NCBI RefSeq assembly: GCF_905171775.1
Contig: NC_053492.1
Location: 276,974,938-277,038,937 of the forward strand
DNA from: Rana temporaria
Taxonomy: Eukaryota > Chordata > Amphibia > Anura > Ranidae
Direction of reading: 5' to 3'
DNA length: 64,000 nt
Every line of letters starts with the position of its first letter. Positions within the stretch are counted from its first letter, which is position 1. Below are positions 34,577-43,921 of the stretch, piece by piece. The position numbers and the translations under genes are program-made. The notes under the pieces were generated by a model. That model saw only the letters and a program-made list of their open reading frames with translations, was not told the origin of the DNA and made no database searches.

Positions 34577-35059
34577 ACCAGCCTCATCCCCTGAACAGGT
34601 TGCTGGTTTGTCTTCAGCTTCTATGTGTTTACCCGTTGCCATATCTGCCTGTTTTGACCCGGACTTCCTGACCACTCTCCTCTCACCTGGAACCTTTGAC
34701 CCTTTGGCTAACATTACCTGGATTGCTGTTGTCTCCTGCCCTTTGACCTTGGCTTGTACCTACGGACTTCCTCTGTTTTCTCCAACTCTTGACCCACGGC
34801 CTGTGACCCGGATTTGCCCTCGTTTTCTGCTTGATCCCTCTGGACTTCCTGTCAGTTCCTGCCTGACCTACAGTTGTCTCCAGTCTTCTGCACCTGCCCT
34901 GCTTCCATCAGCTGCACCAAGTCTACTTACCAGTTTCCGGCACCGGTGCCTCCTTGTGCCTTCCCTCCTCTGTCTCAAACTCCAGGGAGCGGACTGCGCA
35001 GGGTCGCAAAGGTGAGCCATCCTCAGCATCTCTGCCTCGGTGAGTACAGGTTCCTGATA
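34388..35059 (+). mobile_element. 3' LTR of Ty3/Gypsy element
   Basis: The 672-bp LTR has the same ends as the 5' LTR and is followed by CCTAC (35060-35064), completing the 5-bp target duplication. From 34833 to its end it is part of the 888-bp segment duplicated at 44810. Confidence 0.9.
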
Positions 35060-35720
35060 CCTACAAGGACTTGAATGTCACTTGGGGGTTGAATAAAACT
35101 GATAATGATGTGAGCACAGAAAAGACATTTGTGGTTATTTCATTATAAATGTTATGTTATATTTGTCTGACCTACACATGCTTCTTTGATTTAATTGTAA
35201 GCAGGATGACTGAATGATCAAAATCAATGTCAAACTGGCCAAAACAATCAATTTCAGTGGGGGTTGAATAATTTTGAATACAACTGTACATTTTGAGTAT
35301 ATAACAACCAATGCATTAGTAAAGCTCTGCATAATGAAGTTCCATCCATTAAGGTGCATTCAGATAGCAACAAGAGAACCTCAATGCGTTTCAACTCATA
35401 AAGAGTCTTCATCAGGAAGAAAATTATATATTCTAGGATGTAAATATATATAAGTATTCATTCTATACCAAGTTAATAGTTACACAAAAAAACACAAAAC
35501 ATATTCATATATAAATAAATGACTTTTTTTAGTAACATGCATTGGTCTCACTTGGTTGAGTGTCTTTGCATAATATTTTCTGTACTATTAATTAATGTAA
35601 GCAATATGGAATACTGATTTAAAGAGTGCATTGCAACACTTTATATTGTAATCTGGAGCTTGTCCATATTGTTGGTGTGTGTGGTTGCCCTAAAATATTT
35701 CCATTCTTTTATTAAATTTT
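34833..35720. repeat. Source segment of the 888-bp ectopic copy
   Basis: This span covers the last 227 bp of the 3' LTR, the right part of the MITE and about 430 bp of flanking DNA. It matches 44810-45697 at a constant offset of 9977, so there are no net indels, and I could see only three substitutions. Confidence 0.9.
35381..35415 (-). ncRNA. Hammerhead-ribozyme-like motif, decayed
   Basis: On the minus strand: CTGATGA, an extra A, helix II GACTC/GAGTT, GAAA, CGCATTGAGG. CTTC before the core and GAGG after it can form a 4-bp helix I. The cleavage triplet reads ATT rather than GTT, a change expected from CpG decay. The flanking AT-rich DNA may be a Penelope-like fragment. A duplicate copy is at 45358-45392. 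Confidence 0.45.
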
Positions 35721-35782
35721 TTGATTCCTTTGGGTTACTATGGAAGAGCCCTGGGGCCATCATAAAAAAAAAATACTAAATT

Positions 35783-36108
35783 CTGAGTTTCAAAGTCAGA
35801 ATTCTGAGATTAAAATGTCAGAATTCTGTGTTTCAAAGTCAGAATTCTGAGATTAAATGTCAGAATTCTGAGATTAAATGTCAGAATTCTGTGTTTCAAA
35901 GTCAGAATTCTGAGATTAAATGTCAGAATTCAGAGATTAAAAAGACAGAATTCTGTGTTTCAAAGTCAGAATTCTGAGATTAAATGTCAGAATTCTGTGT
36001 TTCAAAGTCAGAATTCTGAGATTAAATGTCAGAATTCTGAGATTAAAAAGACAGAATTCTGAGTTTCAAAGTCAGAATTCTGAGATTAAATGTCAGAATT
36101 CTGAGATT
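35783..36108. repeat. Minisatellite S1 (21-bp, GAATTC-centred)
   Basis: Tandem units of about 19-21 bp of the type TCAGAATTCTGAGATTAAATG, each with an EcoRI site inside the palindrome CAGAATTCTG. The orientation is opposite to that of S3. Confidence 0.9.
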
Positions 36109-36574
36109 CTAAATATAGTAGTCTCTATTAGGAGGATTTTAGGAGCAATTAGCAATAATGTAGTAACACCCATAGACCATCATTCTGCAGACATACAAGT
36201 CTGGTGCTCTAGATATAGATCTGTAAATCTATCTTAGTTACAGCATACAGTATGGGGAAGCAGGCAATGCTGGGCTCTCTGGTTCCTCTACAGTCCCACA
36301 GTTTACTGTCATTTGCTCTAACATAAAGAGGGATGCTGAAAACGAGTGTATTGTGTGTGTGAGTGGGGGGGGGGGGGGATGACACAGCTTCCATAGATAA
36401 CAGAACACAATGCACCCCAACTTTTAGGAAACATTGCACTGTTGCCCCAACAAGAGGGAATTGTGAGCACAATGTGTGTCTTTGTTCAGAACGGATTGAT
36501 TATAGCAATTACATATCTGGACTAATTCTTACAGAGAATGAACCTCATATTACACATATCGATACCAGTATATA

Positions 36575-36648
36575 GCTTGAGAAATAGCTCAATGCATAGG
36601 GTGACAGACTTGTGTTTCATATTTTGTGGGTTCGAATCCAGGAAACAG
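36575..36648 (+). ncRNA. tRNA-like Pol III unit 1
   Basis: Box A-like TAGCTCAATGCATAGG (36585-36600) and a perfect box B GGTTCGAATCC (36629-36639) are spaced as in tRNA genes. T6 lies shortly after (about 36658-36663), a Pol III terminator. D- and T-arm segments are visible, while the acceptor and anticodon stems pair poorly. It is probably tRNA-derived rather than a functional tRNA. Confidence 0.6.
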
Positions 36649-36778
36649 CACAATTTGTTTTTTAGTTATATGTATATATACATATTATTTTATACATTGC
36701 TCTTAGATTAAAATAGAGATGTCCCAATACCAATATTAGTAAATCAATATATTGAAAATGTATATGTCTTCAAAAAAT

Positions 36779-36853
36779 TAAGCTCTGAGCTGGATTCGAA
36801 CCCAAAACTTAAAAACACAGAAGTCTATTACTCTAACCATTGAGCTATAACCC
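36779..36853 (-). ncRNA. tRNA-like Pol III unit 2
   Basis: On the minus strand: TAGCTCAATGGTTAGAG (box A), then CTTCTGT as a possible anticodon loop, then GGTTCGAATCC (box B). A T6 run follows within 10 bp (AATTTTTTGAAG). It is the same length as, and related to, unit 1. Stem pairing is weak. Confidence 0.6.
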
Positions 36854-37330
36854 AAAGCATAGAACTCTGCTGTTTTTTTAGGTTTAATATGGGGTTCATT
36901 CTCTGTAAGAATTAGTCCAGACATGTGATTGCTATGATCAAGCCGTTCTGACCATAGACACACATTGTCCTTCTGCCTTCTAGCCATTCACAATTCCCTA
37001 ATGTTGGGGCAACAGTGCAATGTTTCCTTAAAGTTGGGGTGCATTGTGTTCTGTTATCTATGGAAGCTGTGTCACCCCCCCCCCCCCTCACACACAGAAT
37101 ACACTCGTTTTCAGCATCCCTCTTTATGTTAGAGCAGATGACAGCAAATGGAGGAACCAGAGAGCCCAGCACTGCCTGCTTCCCCATACTGTATGCTGTA
37201 ACTTAAATAGATTTACAGATCTATATACAGAGCAAAAGACTTGTATGTCTGCAGAATGATGGTCTATGGGTGTTACTACATTATTCTTAATTGCTCCTAA
37301 AATCCTCCTAATAGAGACTACTATATTTAG

Positions 37331-38379
37331 AAACTCAGAATTCTGACTTTGAAACTCTGAATTCTGACTTTGAAACTCTGAATTCTGACTTTTAATCTCA
37401 GAATTCTGACTTTTAATCTCAGAATTCTGACTTTGAATCTCAGAATTCTGACATTTAATCTCAGAATTCTGACTTTTAATCTCAGAATTCTGACTTTTAA
37501 TCTCAGAATTCTGACTTTGAAACTCAGAATTCTGACTTTGAAAGTCAGAATTCTGACTTTGAAACTCAGAATTCTGACTTTGAATCTCAGAATTCTGACT
37601 TTTAATCTCAGAATTCAGAGTTTTAATCTCAGAATTCTGACATTTAATCTCAGAATTCTGACTTTTAATCTCAGAATTCTGACTTTTAATCTCAGAATTC
37701 TGACTTTTAATCTCAGAATTCTGACTTTGAAAGTCAGAATTCTGACTTTGAAACTCAGAATTCTGACTTTGAAAGTCAGAATTCTGACTTTGAAACTCAG
37801 AATTCTGACTTTGAATCTCAGAATTCTGACTTTTAATCTCAGAATTCAGAGTTTTAATCTCAGAATTCTGACATTTAATCTCAGAATTCTGACTTTTAAT
37901 CTCAGAATTCTGACTTTTAATCTCAGAATTCTGACTTTTAATCTCAGAATTCTGACTTTGAAACTCAGAATTCCGACTTTTAATCTCAAAATTCCGACTT
38001 TGAAACTCAGAATTCTGACTTTGAAACTCAGAATTCTGACTTTGAAACTCAGAATTCTGACTTTGAAACTCAGAATTCTGACTTTTAATCTCAGAATTCT
38101 GACTTTTAAACTCAGAATTCTGACTTTGAAACTCAGAATTCTGACTTTTAATCTCAGAATTCTGACTTTGAAACTCAGAATTCTGACTTTGAAACTCAGA
38201 ATTCTGACTTTGAAACTCAGAATTCTGACTTTGAAACTCAGAATTCTGACTTTGAGACTCAGAATTCTGACTTTTAATCTCAGAATTCTGACTTTTAATC
38301 TCAGAATTCTGACTTTGAATCTCAGAATTCAGAGTTTCAAAGTCAGAATTCTGAGATTTAATATCAGAATTCTGAGTTT
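37331..38379. repeat. Minisatellite S2 with a 231-bp higher-order period
   Basis: About 50 tandem 21-bp units (TCAGAATTCTGACTTTGAAAC and variants ending TTTTAATC). The variant GAATTCAGAG at 37611 and its neighbours recur at 37842, giving a higher-order repeat of 11 units. Because 21 is divisible by 3, the array keeps a 316-codon frame open with the heptapeptide L-R-I-L-T-F-N; this is not a gene. Unit orientation flips near 38330. Confidence 0.9.
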
Positions 38380-38854
38380 CTAAATATAGTAGTCTCGATT
38401 AGGAGGATTTTAGGAGCAATTAAGAATAATGTAGTAACACCCATAGACCATCATTCTGCAGACATACAAGTCTTTTGCTCTGTATATAGATCTGTAAATC
38501 TATTTAAGTTACAGCATACAGTATGGGGAAGCAGGCAGTGCTGGGCTCTCTGGTTCCTCCATTTGCTGTCATCTGCTCTAACATAAAGAGGGATGCTGAA
38601 AACGAGTGTATTCTGTGTGTGAGGGGGGGGGGGTGACACAGCTTCCATAGATAACAGAACACAATGCACCCCAACTTTAAGGAAACATTGCACTGTTGCC
38701 CCAACATTAGGGAATTGTGAATGGCTAGAAGGCAGAAGGACAATGTGTGTCTATGGTCAGAACGGCTTGATCATAGCAATCACATGTCTGGACTAATTCT
38801 TACAGAGAATGAACCCCATATTAAACCTAAAAATACAGCAGAGTTTTATGCTTT

Positions 38855-38928
38855 GGGTTATAGCTCAATGGTTAGAGTAATAGACTTCTGTGTTTTTAAG
38901 TTTTGGGTTCGAATCCAGCTCAGAGCTT
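38855..38928 (+). ncRNA. tRNA-like Pol III unit 3
   Basis: Counterpart of unit 2 on the plus strand. Box A TAGCTCAATGGTTAGAG starts at 38861, box B GGTTCGAATCC is at 38906-38916, and the T6 terminator is at about 38932-38937. GGGTTAT upstream could be the 5' acceptor strand, but its 3' partner is poor. Confidence 0.6.
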
Positions 38929-39057
38929 AATTTTTTGAAGACATATACATTTTCAATATATTGATTTACTAATATTGGTATTGGGACATCTCTATTTTAA
39001 TCTAAGAGCAATGTATAAAATAATATGTATATATACATATAACTAAAAAACAAATTG

Positions 39058-39131
39058 TACTGTCTCCTGGATTCGAACCCACAAAATATGAAACACAAGT
39101 CTGTCACCCTATGCATTGAGCTATTTCTCAA
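39058..39131 (-). ncRNA. tRNA-like Pol III unit 4
   Basis: Counterpart of unit 1 on the minus strand, with box B at 39069-39079 (complement) and box A at about 39107-39122. A T6 run follows on the minus strand (TTTGTTTTTTAG). It faces unit 3. Confidence 0.6.
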
Positions 39132-39595
39132 GCTATATACTGGTATCGATATGTGTAATATGAGGTTCATTCTCTGTAAGAATTAGTCCAGACATGTAAT
39201 TGCTATAATCAATCCGTTCTGAACAAAGACACACATTGTGCTCACAATTCCCTCTTGTTGGGGCAACAGTGCAATGTTTCCTAAAAGTTGGGGTGCATTG
39301 TGTTCTGTTATCTATGGAAGCTGTGTCATCCCCCCCCCCACTCACACACACAATACACTCGTTTTCAGCATCCCTCTTTATGTTAGAGCAAATGACAGTA
39401 AACTGTGGGACTGTAGAGGAACCAGAGAGCCCAGCATTGCCTGCTTCCCCATACTGTATGCTGTAACTAAGATAGATTTACAGATCTATATCTAGAGCAC
39501 CAGACTTGTATGTCTGCAGAATGATGGTCTATGGGTGTTACTACATTATTGCTAATTGCTCCTAAAATCCTCCTAATAGAGACTACTATATTTAG

Positions 39596-40280
39596 AATCT
39601 CAGAATTCTGACATTTAATCTCAGAATTCTGACTTTGAAACTCAGAATTCTGTCTTTTTAATCTCAGAATTCTGACATTTAATCTCAGAATTCTGACTTT
39701 GAAACACAGAATTCTGACATTTAATCTCAGAATTCTGACTTTGAAACACAGAATTCTGTCTTTTTAATCTCAGAATTCTGACATTTAATCTCAGAATTCT
39801 GACATTTAATCTCAGAATTCTGACTTTGAAACACAGAATTCTGTCTTTTTAATCTCAGAATTCTGAAGCCTCGTACACACGGCCGAGGAACTCGACGTGC
39901 CAAACACATCGAGTTCCTCGGCCAGTTCAGCACTGAAGCCGCCGAGGAGCTCGGCGGGACGAGAGCTCCCATAGAACAACGAGGAAATAGAGAACATGTT
40001 CTCTATTTCCTCGTCGAGCTCCTCGTCGGCTTCCTCGGCCGAAACTGTACACACGACCAGTTTCCTCGGCAGAATTCAGCCAGAAACTCGGTCGGAAGCT
40101 GAATTCTGCCGAGGAAACTGGTCGTGTGTACGGGGCCTGACATTTAATCTCAGAATTCTGACATTTAATCTCAGAATTCTGACTTTGAAACACAGAATTC
40201 TGACATTTAATCTCAGAATTCTGACTTTGAAACACAGAATTGTGTCTTTTTAATCTCAGAATTCTGACTTTGAAACTCAG
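39596..40280. repeat. Minisatellite S3 with a hairpin MITE inserted
   Basis: The same 21-bp family as S1 in the opposite orientation, interrupted at 39867-40137. About 410 bp of array remain when the insert is removed. Confidence 0.9.
39867..40137. mobile_element. Harbinger-like hairpin MITE in the minisatellite, TSD TGA
   Basis: TGA of the satellite unit is duplicated (39864-39866 and 40138-40140). Ends AGCCTCGTACACACGGCC and GTCGTGTGTACGGGGCC. The interior motifs GAGGAACTCGACG and CGAGTTCCTCGG place it with the copy at 28384-28652. The mirror position in S1 is empty. Confidence 0.9.
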
Positions 40281-40330
40281 AATTTAGTATTTTTTTTTTA
40301 TGATGGCCCCAGGGCTCTTCCATAGGTTAC

Positions 40331-41233
40331 CTTGTTGGCACTAAGTGCAGTTTGTTTTATATAAACAGAAACATACTTGTGACGTTCCAGAAATGTTATG
40401 TGTTTCTAACTTCCTGTTTGGACTTACAAAAAAGCATCTTTGCTGAATTAAAATACCAAGAAGGATTGTCAGCCCTGCCTATTGAACTGCAGAACTTCAC
40501 CTTTCCCCTTCCCCTCTCTGCCCCACTCCACCTGCATGCAGTAATTTCTTTCCCAGCAAAGCCATACTGCTGCCTTGACTCCCAAGAGCCTGCCAACAGA
40601 GTGTGTGTAGGGAAGATGCACTTTTTGGGGATGTGTCTGTGTCAGTGAGAACTGAGCTCCCTGCAGCTGCTCTTCCAAGAATTTTACAAGCCTAGTGATA
40701 ATGTCACAGAGAGTAATAAAAGCTATTTATCACTATAGGAACAATGTAAAAGACAATTATTGTTGTTATATGAGGGGCATGTAGGTAATGCTTGGACATA
40801 CCTTTTAATGTGGCAAGCTGTTACCAAGTCCATAGATCTATATGTGCAATGTATTCTTCCAAACATTCACAATAAGTTTATTTTTCCAGGCTGATAATTT
40901 AACTCCTCAACCTTCCCTGTTTGTAAGTTATCTTCTCATAAAGCGCAATGCTCTGCAGGTATTCCCTATATTTGCAAAGTGTCTGCTTACTGGGATAAGT
41001 TTAATGGAAATGGGCTCATGTGACCTTCTATATGTAGAAACTGACACCTGGCAACAAGTTTTTAAAGAAAAATTAACATATCTTGGTGCAAACTCACAAC
41101 ATTCTGTATATAAAATTAAAAAGGTCCTTGGGTTGCTCTTTAGGCACAATGACAGCAACGGTTCTTATTATGGAAAATAGTATTGTGGAACACAAAAAGA
41201 ACAAGTGCTCAATTCCTTATGGGAATAGGAACA
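40331..41233. other. Non-coding DNA, no feature recognised
   Basis: Short ORFs of about 100 codons occur on both strands without recognisable motif or splice structure. No repeat boundary is evident. Confidence 0.35.
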
Positions 41234-41241
41234 GACTAGAT

Positions 41242-41552
41242 CAGGGGTGTCAAACTGGCGACCCTCCAGCTGTTCCGAAACTACAAGTCCCATCATGCCT
41301 CTGCCTGTGGGAGTCATGCTTGTAACTGTTGAAAAGGGACCCCACAATCAGGAGAGTGTCAGTGTTTGTAAGTCACCACATCCCTAAGGTTATGGAAAAA
41401 ACATGGAATACCCCCTCAAGGGTGGGACTTTGTAAGTGACACAAACACGTGAATTAGTAGAAAAAGTATATGATTGTAACTGTTAGCCTTGCAATGCCTC
41501 ATGGGACTTGTAGTTTTGCAACAGCTGGAGGGCCGCCAGTTTGACACCCCTG
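41242..41552. mobile_element. hAT MITE with perfect 8-bp TSD
   Basis: GACTAGAT flanks both sides (41234-41241 and 41553-41560). Ends CAGGGGTGTCAAACTGGCG and CCGCCAGTTTGACACCCCTG are the classic hAT (Charlie-type) termini. CTACAAGTCCCATCATGC recurs inverted as CCTCATGGGACTTGTAG. Confidence 0.95.
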
Positions 41553-41730
41553 GACTAGATGAACCTACCCACATGCCAGCACTCTGACATCTATAGTTGT
41601 TTGAAATGTTTATGTAAGGATGGCCAACTTAAGAAGTATAAGCCATGACAACCTCAGGAAAAAAACACTCATAAAATGTTTGTGGAAAAATATACACAAT
41701 CTGCACATCCAAGCAGTGCATATGTTTCTT

Positions 41731-41735
<5 letters not shown>

Positions 41736-41790
<55 letters not shown>
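41736..41790. repeat. (AT)n microsatellite
   Basis: About 27 AT units without interruption. Confidence 0.95.
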
Positions 41791-41793
<3 letters not shown>

Positions 41794-42049
41794 AATAAAT
41801 GTTTTCATCACACCTTATATAACAACCATCAAATTGGGTAACCCCCCACTACAGTCCAGCTTTAACATTAGCTGCTCTGCCAATGGTTTGTGGAAGTGAA
41901 TGAGGAAACAGTTACTATATCTTGGAGAATTACCTCCAGCACTTGCTTCAGAATCCTGGAAATATTGGTCTTTGCAGGGGACACAAAAATGCTGCTGCCT
42001 CATCAATTATATGGCATATGCACAATAGACCCAAAACCGATACGGTGCT

Positions 42050-43040
42050 CAGCATAAATTAATGCACCCCTTTTGAAAGTAAGATTGTAATCAATATCTC
42101 AATGAACAGCAGAACAATTTTCAAAATGTTGACAAAAAAAAAGTTTTATAGAACATTTGTTTAGCTTAATACATGAAAGTAAGGTTAATAATATAACTTA
42201 GAATACTAAATCTTCAGTTTTACTCAAATTAGTTGATGCAAAACTGAATGTACCCCATGACAAAAACTACTCCATCCAGTATTTTGTATGACCTCCATGA
42301 TTTGTAAGGACAGCATTAGGTCTAGGCATGGAATGAACAAGTTGGCAACATATTGCAACATCTATCTTTTTCTATGCTTCAAGGATTGCCTCTTTTAGAG
42401 ACTGGATGCTGGATGGAGAGTGATGCTCAACTTTTCTCTTCATAACTTCCCATAGGTGTCAGATTGGGTTCAGATCTAGAGACATACTTGGCCACTGAAT
42501 CACTCTCACCCAGTTTTTCTTCAGAAATGCAGCAGTGGCCTTAGATGTGCGTTTTGGATCATTGTCATATTGGAAAAGTGCACAACAACCAAGGGCACGG
42601 AGTGATAGTAGCATCTTCTCTTTCAATATAGAGCAGTACATCTGTGAATTCATGATACTTTCAATGAGATGCAGCTCCCCGATACCACCAGCACTCATAC
42701 AGCCCCACAGAAGGACACTGCCACCACCATGTTTCACTGTAGACACCATGCATTGTTCTTTGTATTCCTCACCTTTGCAACACCATACAGTTTTGAAGCC
42801 ATCAGTTCCAAAAACATTTATCTTGTTCTCATCACTCCAGAGCACCAGTAGTCTTCTTCTTTTTCAGCATTGGACCTGGCCAATTCCAGGTGGGCATTTT
42901 TGCATATGGGCTTTAAGAGAGGCTTCCATCATTTATGACACCCATACATGCCATTCCCCTGCAGTGCAAGCCGTATTGTGTCACAGGAAAAAATCACCCT
43001 AGTTTGTCTTTTTACTTCGTAAGTTAACTGCAGTGTGTTC
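42050..43040 (-). mobile_element. Tc1-like transposon, 5' part lost
   Basis: The 3' end near 42050 (GCTCAGCATAAATTAATGCACC) matches a Tc1-type terminus I recall. The transposase relic reads on the minus strand from about 43030 to 42250. I see no matching terminal repeat upstream, so the element is truncated on the 43-kb side. Confidence 0.75.
42250..43030 (-). pseudogene. Tc1-like DD34E transposase relic
   Basis: The main frame (42845-42459) begins LWSDENKINVFGTDG, containing the first catalytic Asp. It contains GGGSVLLWGCMSAGG and then FQYDNDPKRTS with the second Asp, and ends SLDLNPI followed by TGA. That TGA occupies the codon where DD34E enzymes have the catalytic Glu (N-P-I-E-x-L-W), and HLWEVMK follows in frame. 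Beyond it the C-terminal part is readable with one more stop. Upstream, a frame including KRQTRVIFSCDTIRLALQGN gives part of the DNA-binding to catalytic region. The enzyme would cut and paste the element at TA sites. Confidence 0.85.
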
Positions 43041-43229
43041 TCCTGTTTGGTGTGGTCAGTTTTTAATATGAAAGCAGAGGGACTGGCAGGAATACCAGGG
43101 ATTTTACACAAAAGAAGCAATACAAAGAGAACAGGATATTTTTCATACAAGTACATTGTATAGCAGGCACATATCAGGAATATCAAATGTTAGGTTGTCA
43201 TACTATTTTTAAATTGCAGCTAAAGACAA

Positions 43230-43530
43230 AACTGTTTTTGTTTTGTTTGTGTGACAATGGATTGGAACACCTGTTATGTTTGCATTGCTGTCCATGCCCC
43301 TATTAGTGAGAGTCATCCCAATATTTGTCCTGTTTACTGCTATCACTGAAAGTGAAAGAAATATAAAATTTTGGCAGTCACCAGAACACAAATAAATGGG
43401 AAACCTTCCAATGGGGACATTAGTTCTAGTGACAATCAGAGATTCCCTCACTTTGAGTCATTTCTTCTCACCTCCAGTTTTGACCATGGGACAGGAAGCA
43501 AAGGGAAATCTCTCCAGTGTGATTAAGAAG
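43230..43530. repeat. Unclassified interspersed repeat, copy 1
   Basis: This segment contains AATGGGGACATTAGTTCTAG, a TATTTGTCCTGTTTAC block and GGGACAGGAAGC...GGGAAATCTC. The same blocks occur in order and orientation at 52868-53125. I recall this as a common frog repeat but cannot classify it. Confidence 0.6.
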
Positions 43531-43921
43531 GCAAAAAAAACGAACATAGGTTATCACCTTGTTTACTATATGCAAAGAGAAAACATGCTTTGCATTTAGT
43601 TATGTATGTAGTGGTTTTCAACAGTATGATTTTCAAGGATAATGTTAGCTGACAACTACACTGTATTCTGGCATCACATATTTTGAATGTGTGATTGAAT
43701 TTTTGAGTTTTACATTGAAAATTGAAAATATACAGGCTGCCCCCACCACAATAGAGAGACCTTTCCCCAAATCAGGGCAAAATCAGGACCATCCAAACAG
43801 AAAATGACAGTTAAGTCCAAAGACTTCAAATCAGTGTCTGAAAAAAAACAAATTAACAGACATTAGGTGACACTGCAAGCCCTTATACCTCCAATATAAT
43901 TTGGAGAAGGCTAAAGACTTC

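Larger units (their letters stand above)
29349..35286. mobile_element. TA-flanked Tc1/mariner-type MITE split by a Ty3/Gypsy element
   Basis: The 28-bp inverted ends start CAGTTGTGTTCAAAATTATT (left) and read CAGTTGTATTCAAAATTATT on the opposite strand at the right. TA flanks are at 29347-29348 and 35287-35288. Without the LTR element the MITE is about 310 bp (29349-29437 plus 35060-35286). The Ty3/Gypsy element sits between the CCTAC duplicates. Confidence 0.85.
36109..37330. repeat. Palindromic module P1
   Basis: The left arm (about 36109-36560) and right arm (about 36880-37330) are inverted repeats. Their outer ends are CTAAATATAGTAGTCTC and GAGACTACTATATTTAG, and each arm has a G or C run next to GTGTGTGAG. 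The spacer holds two tRNA-like sequences facing each other (36575-36648 plus, 36779-36853 minus) around about 115 bp of AT-rich DNA. Confidence 0.85.
38380..39595. repeat. Palindromic module P2 (inverted copy of P1)
   Basis: Reverse complement of P1 with small differences. Both arms and both tRNA-like units are retained. Confidence 0.85.
35739..40324. mobile_element. 4.6-kb compound palindromic element, unclassified
   Basis: Inverted ends of about 45 bp (TATGGAAGAGCCCTGGGGCC and its complement, followed by CATCAT, an A run and TACTAAATTC) are flanked by GGTTAC on both sides (35733-35738 and 40325-40330). Inside, the order is minisatellite S1, palindromic module P1, minisatellite S2, module P2 (inverted copy of P1) and minisatellite S3. 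No transposase-like ORF is present. The 6-bp duplication and layout do not match a family I know; it behaves like a foldback-type mobile element or an amplified palindrome. Confidence 0.7.

Noticed and set aside
37331..38379. CRISPR-like array
   Set aside because: Units are contiguous without unique spacers, in a eukaryotic TE context, with no cas genes.
37433..38383. A 316-codon ORF with heptapeptide repeats, possibly a solenoid protein
   Set aside because: It is the direct translation of the 21-bp minisatellite; any frame without a stop in the unit stays open. No start context, no non-repetitive domain, and the unit occurs in both orientations nearby.
40352..41180. Possible host exon (about 100-codon frames)
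   Set aside because: No recognisable domain, no convincing splice sites bounding the frame, and no codon bias visible by eye.
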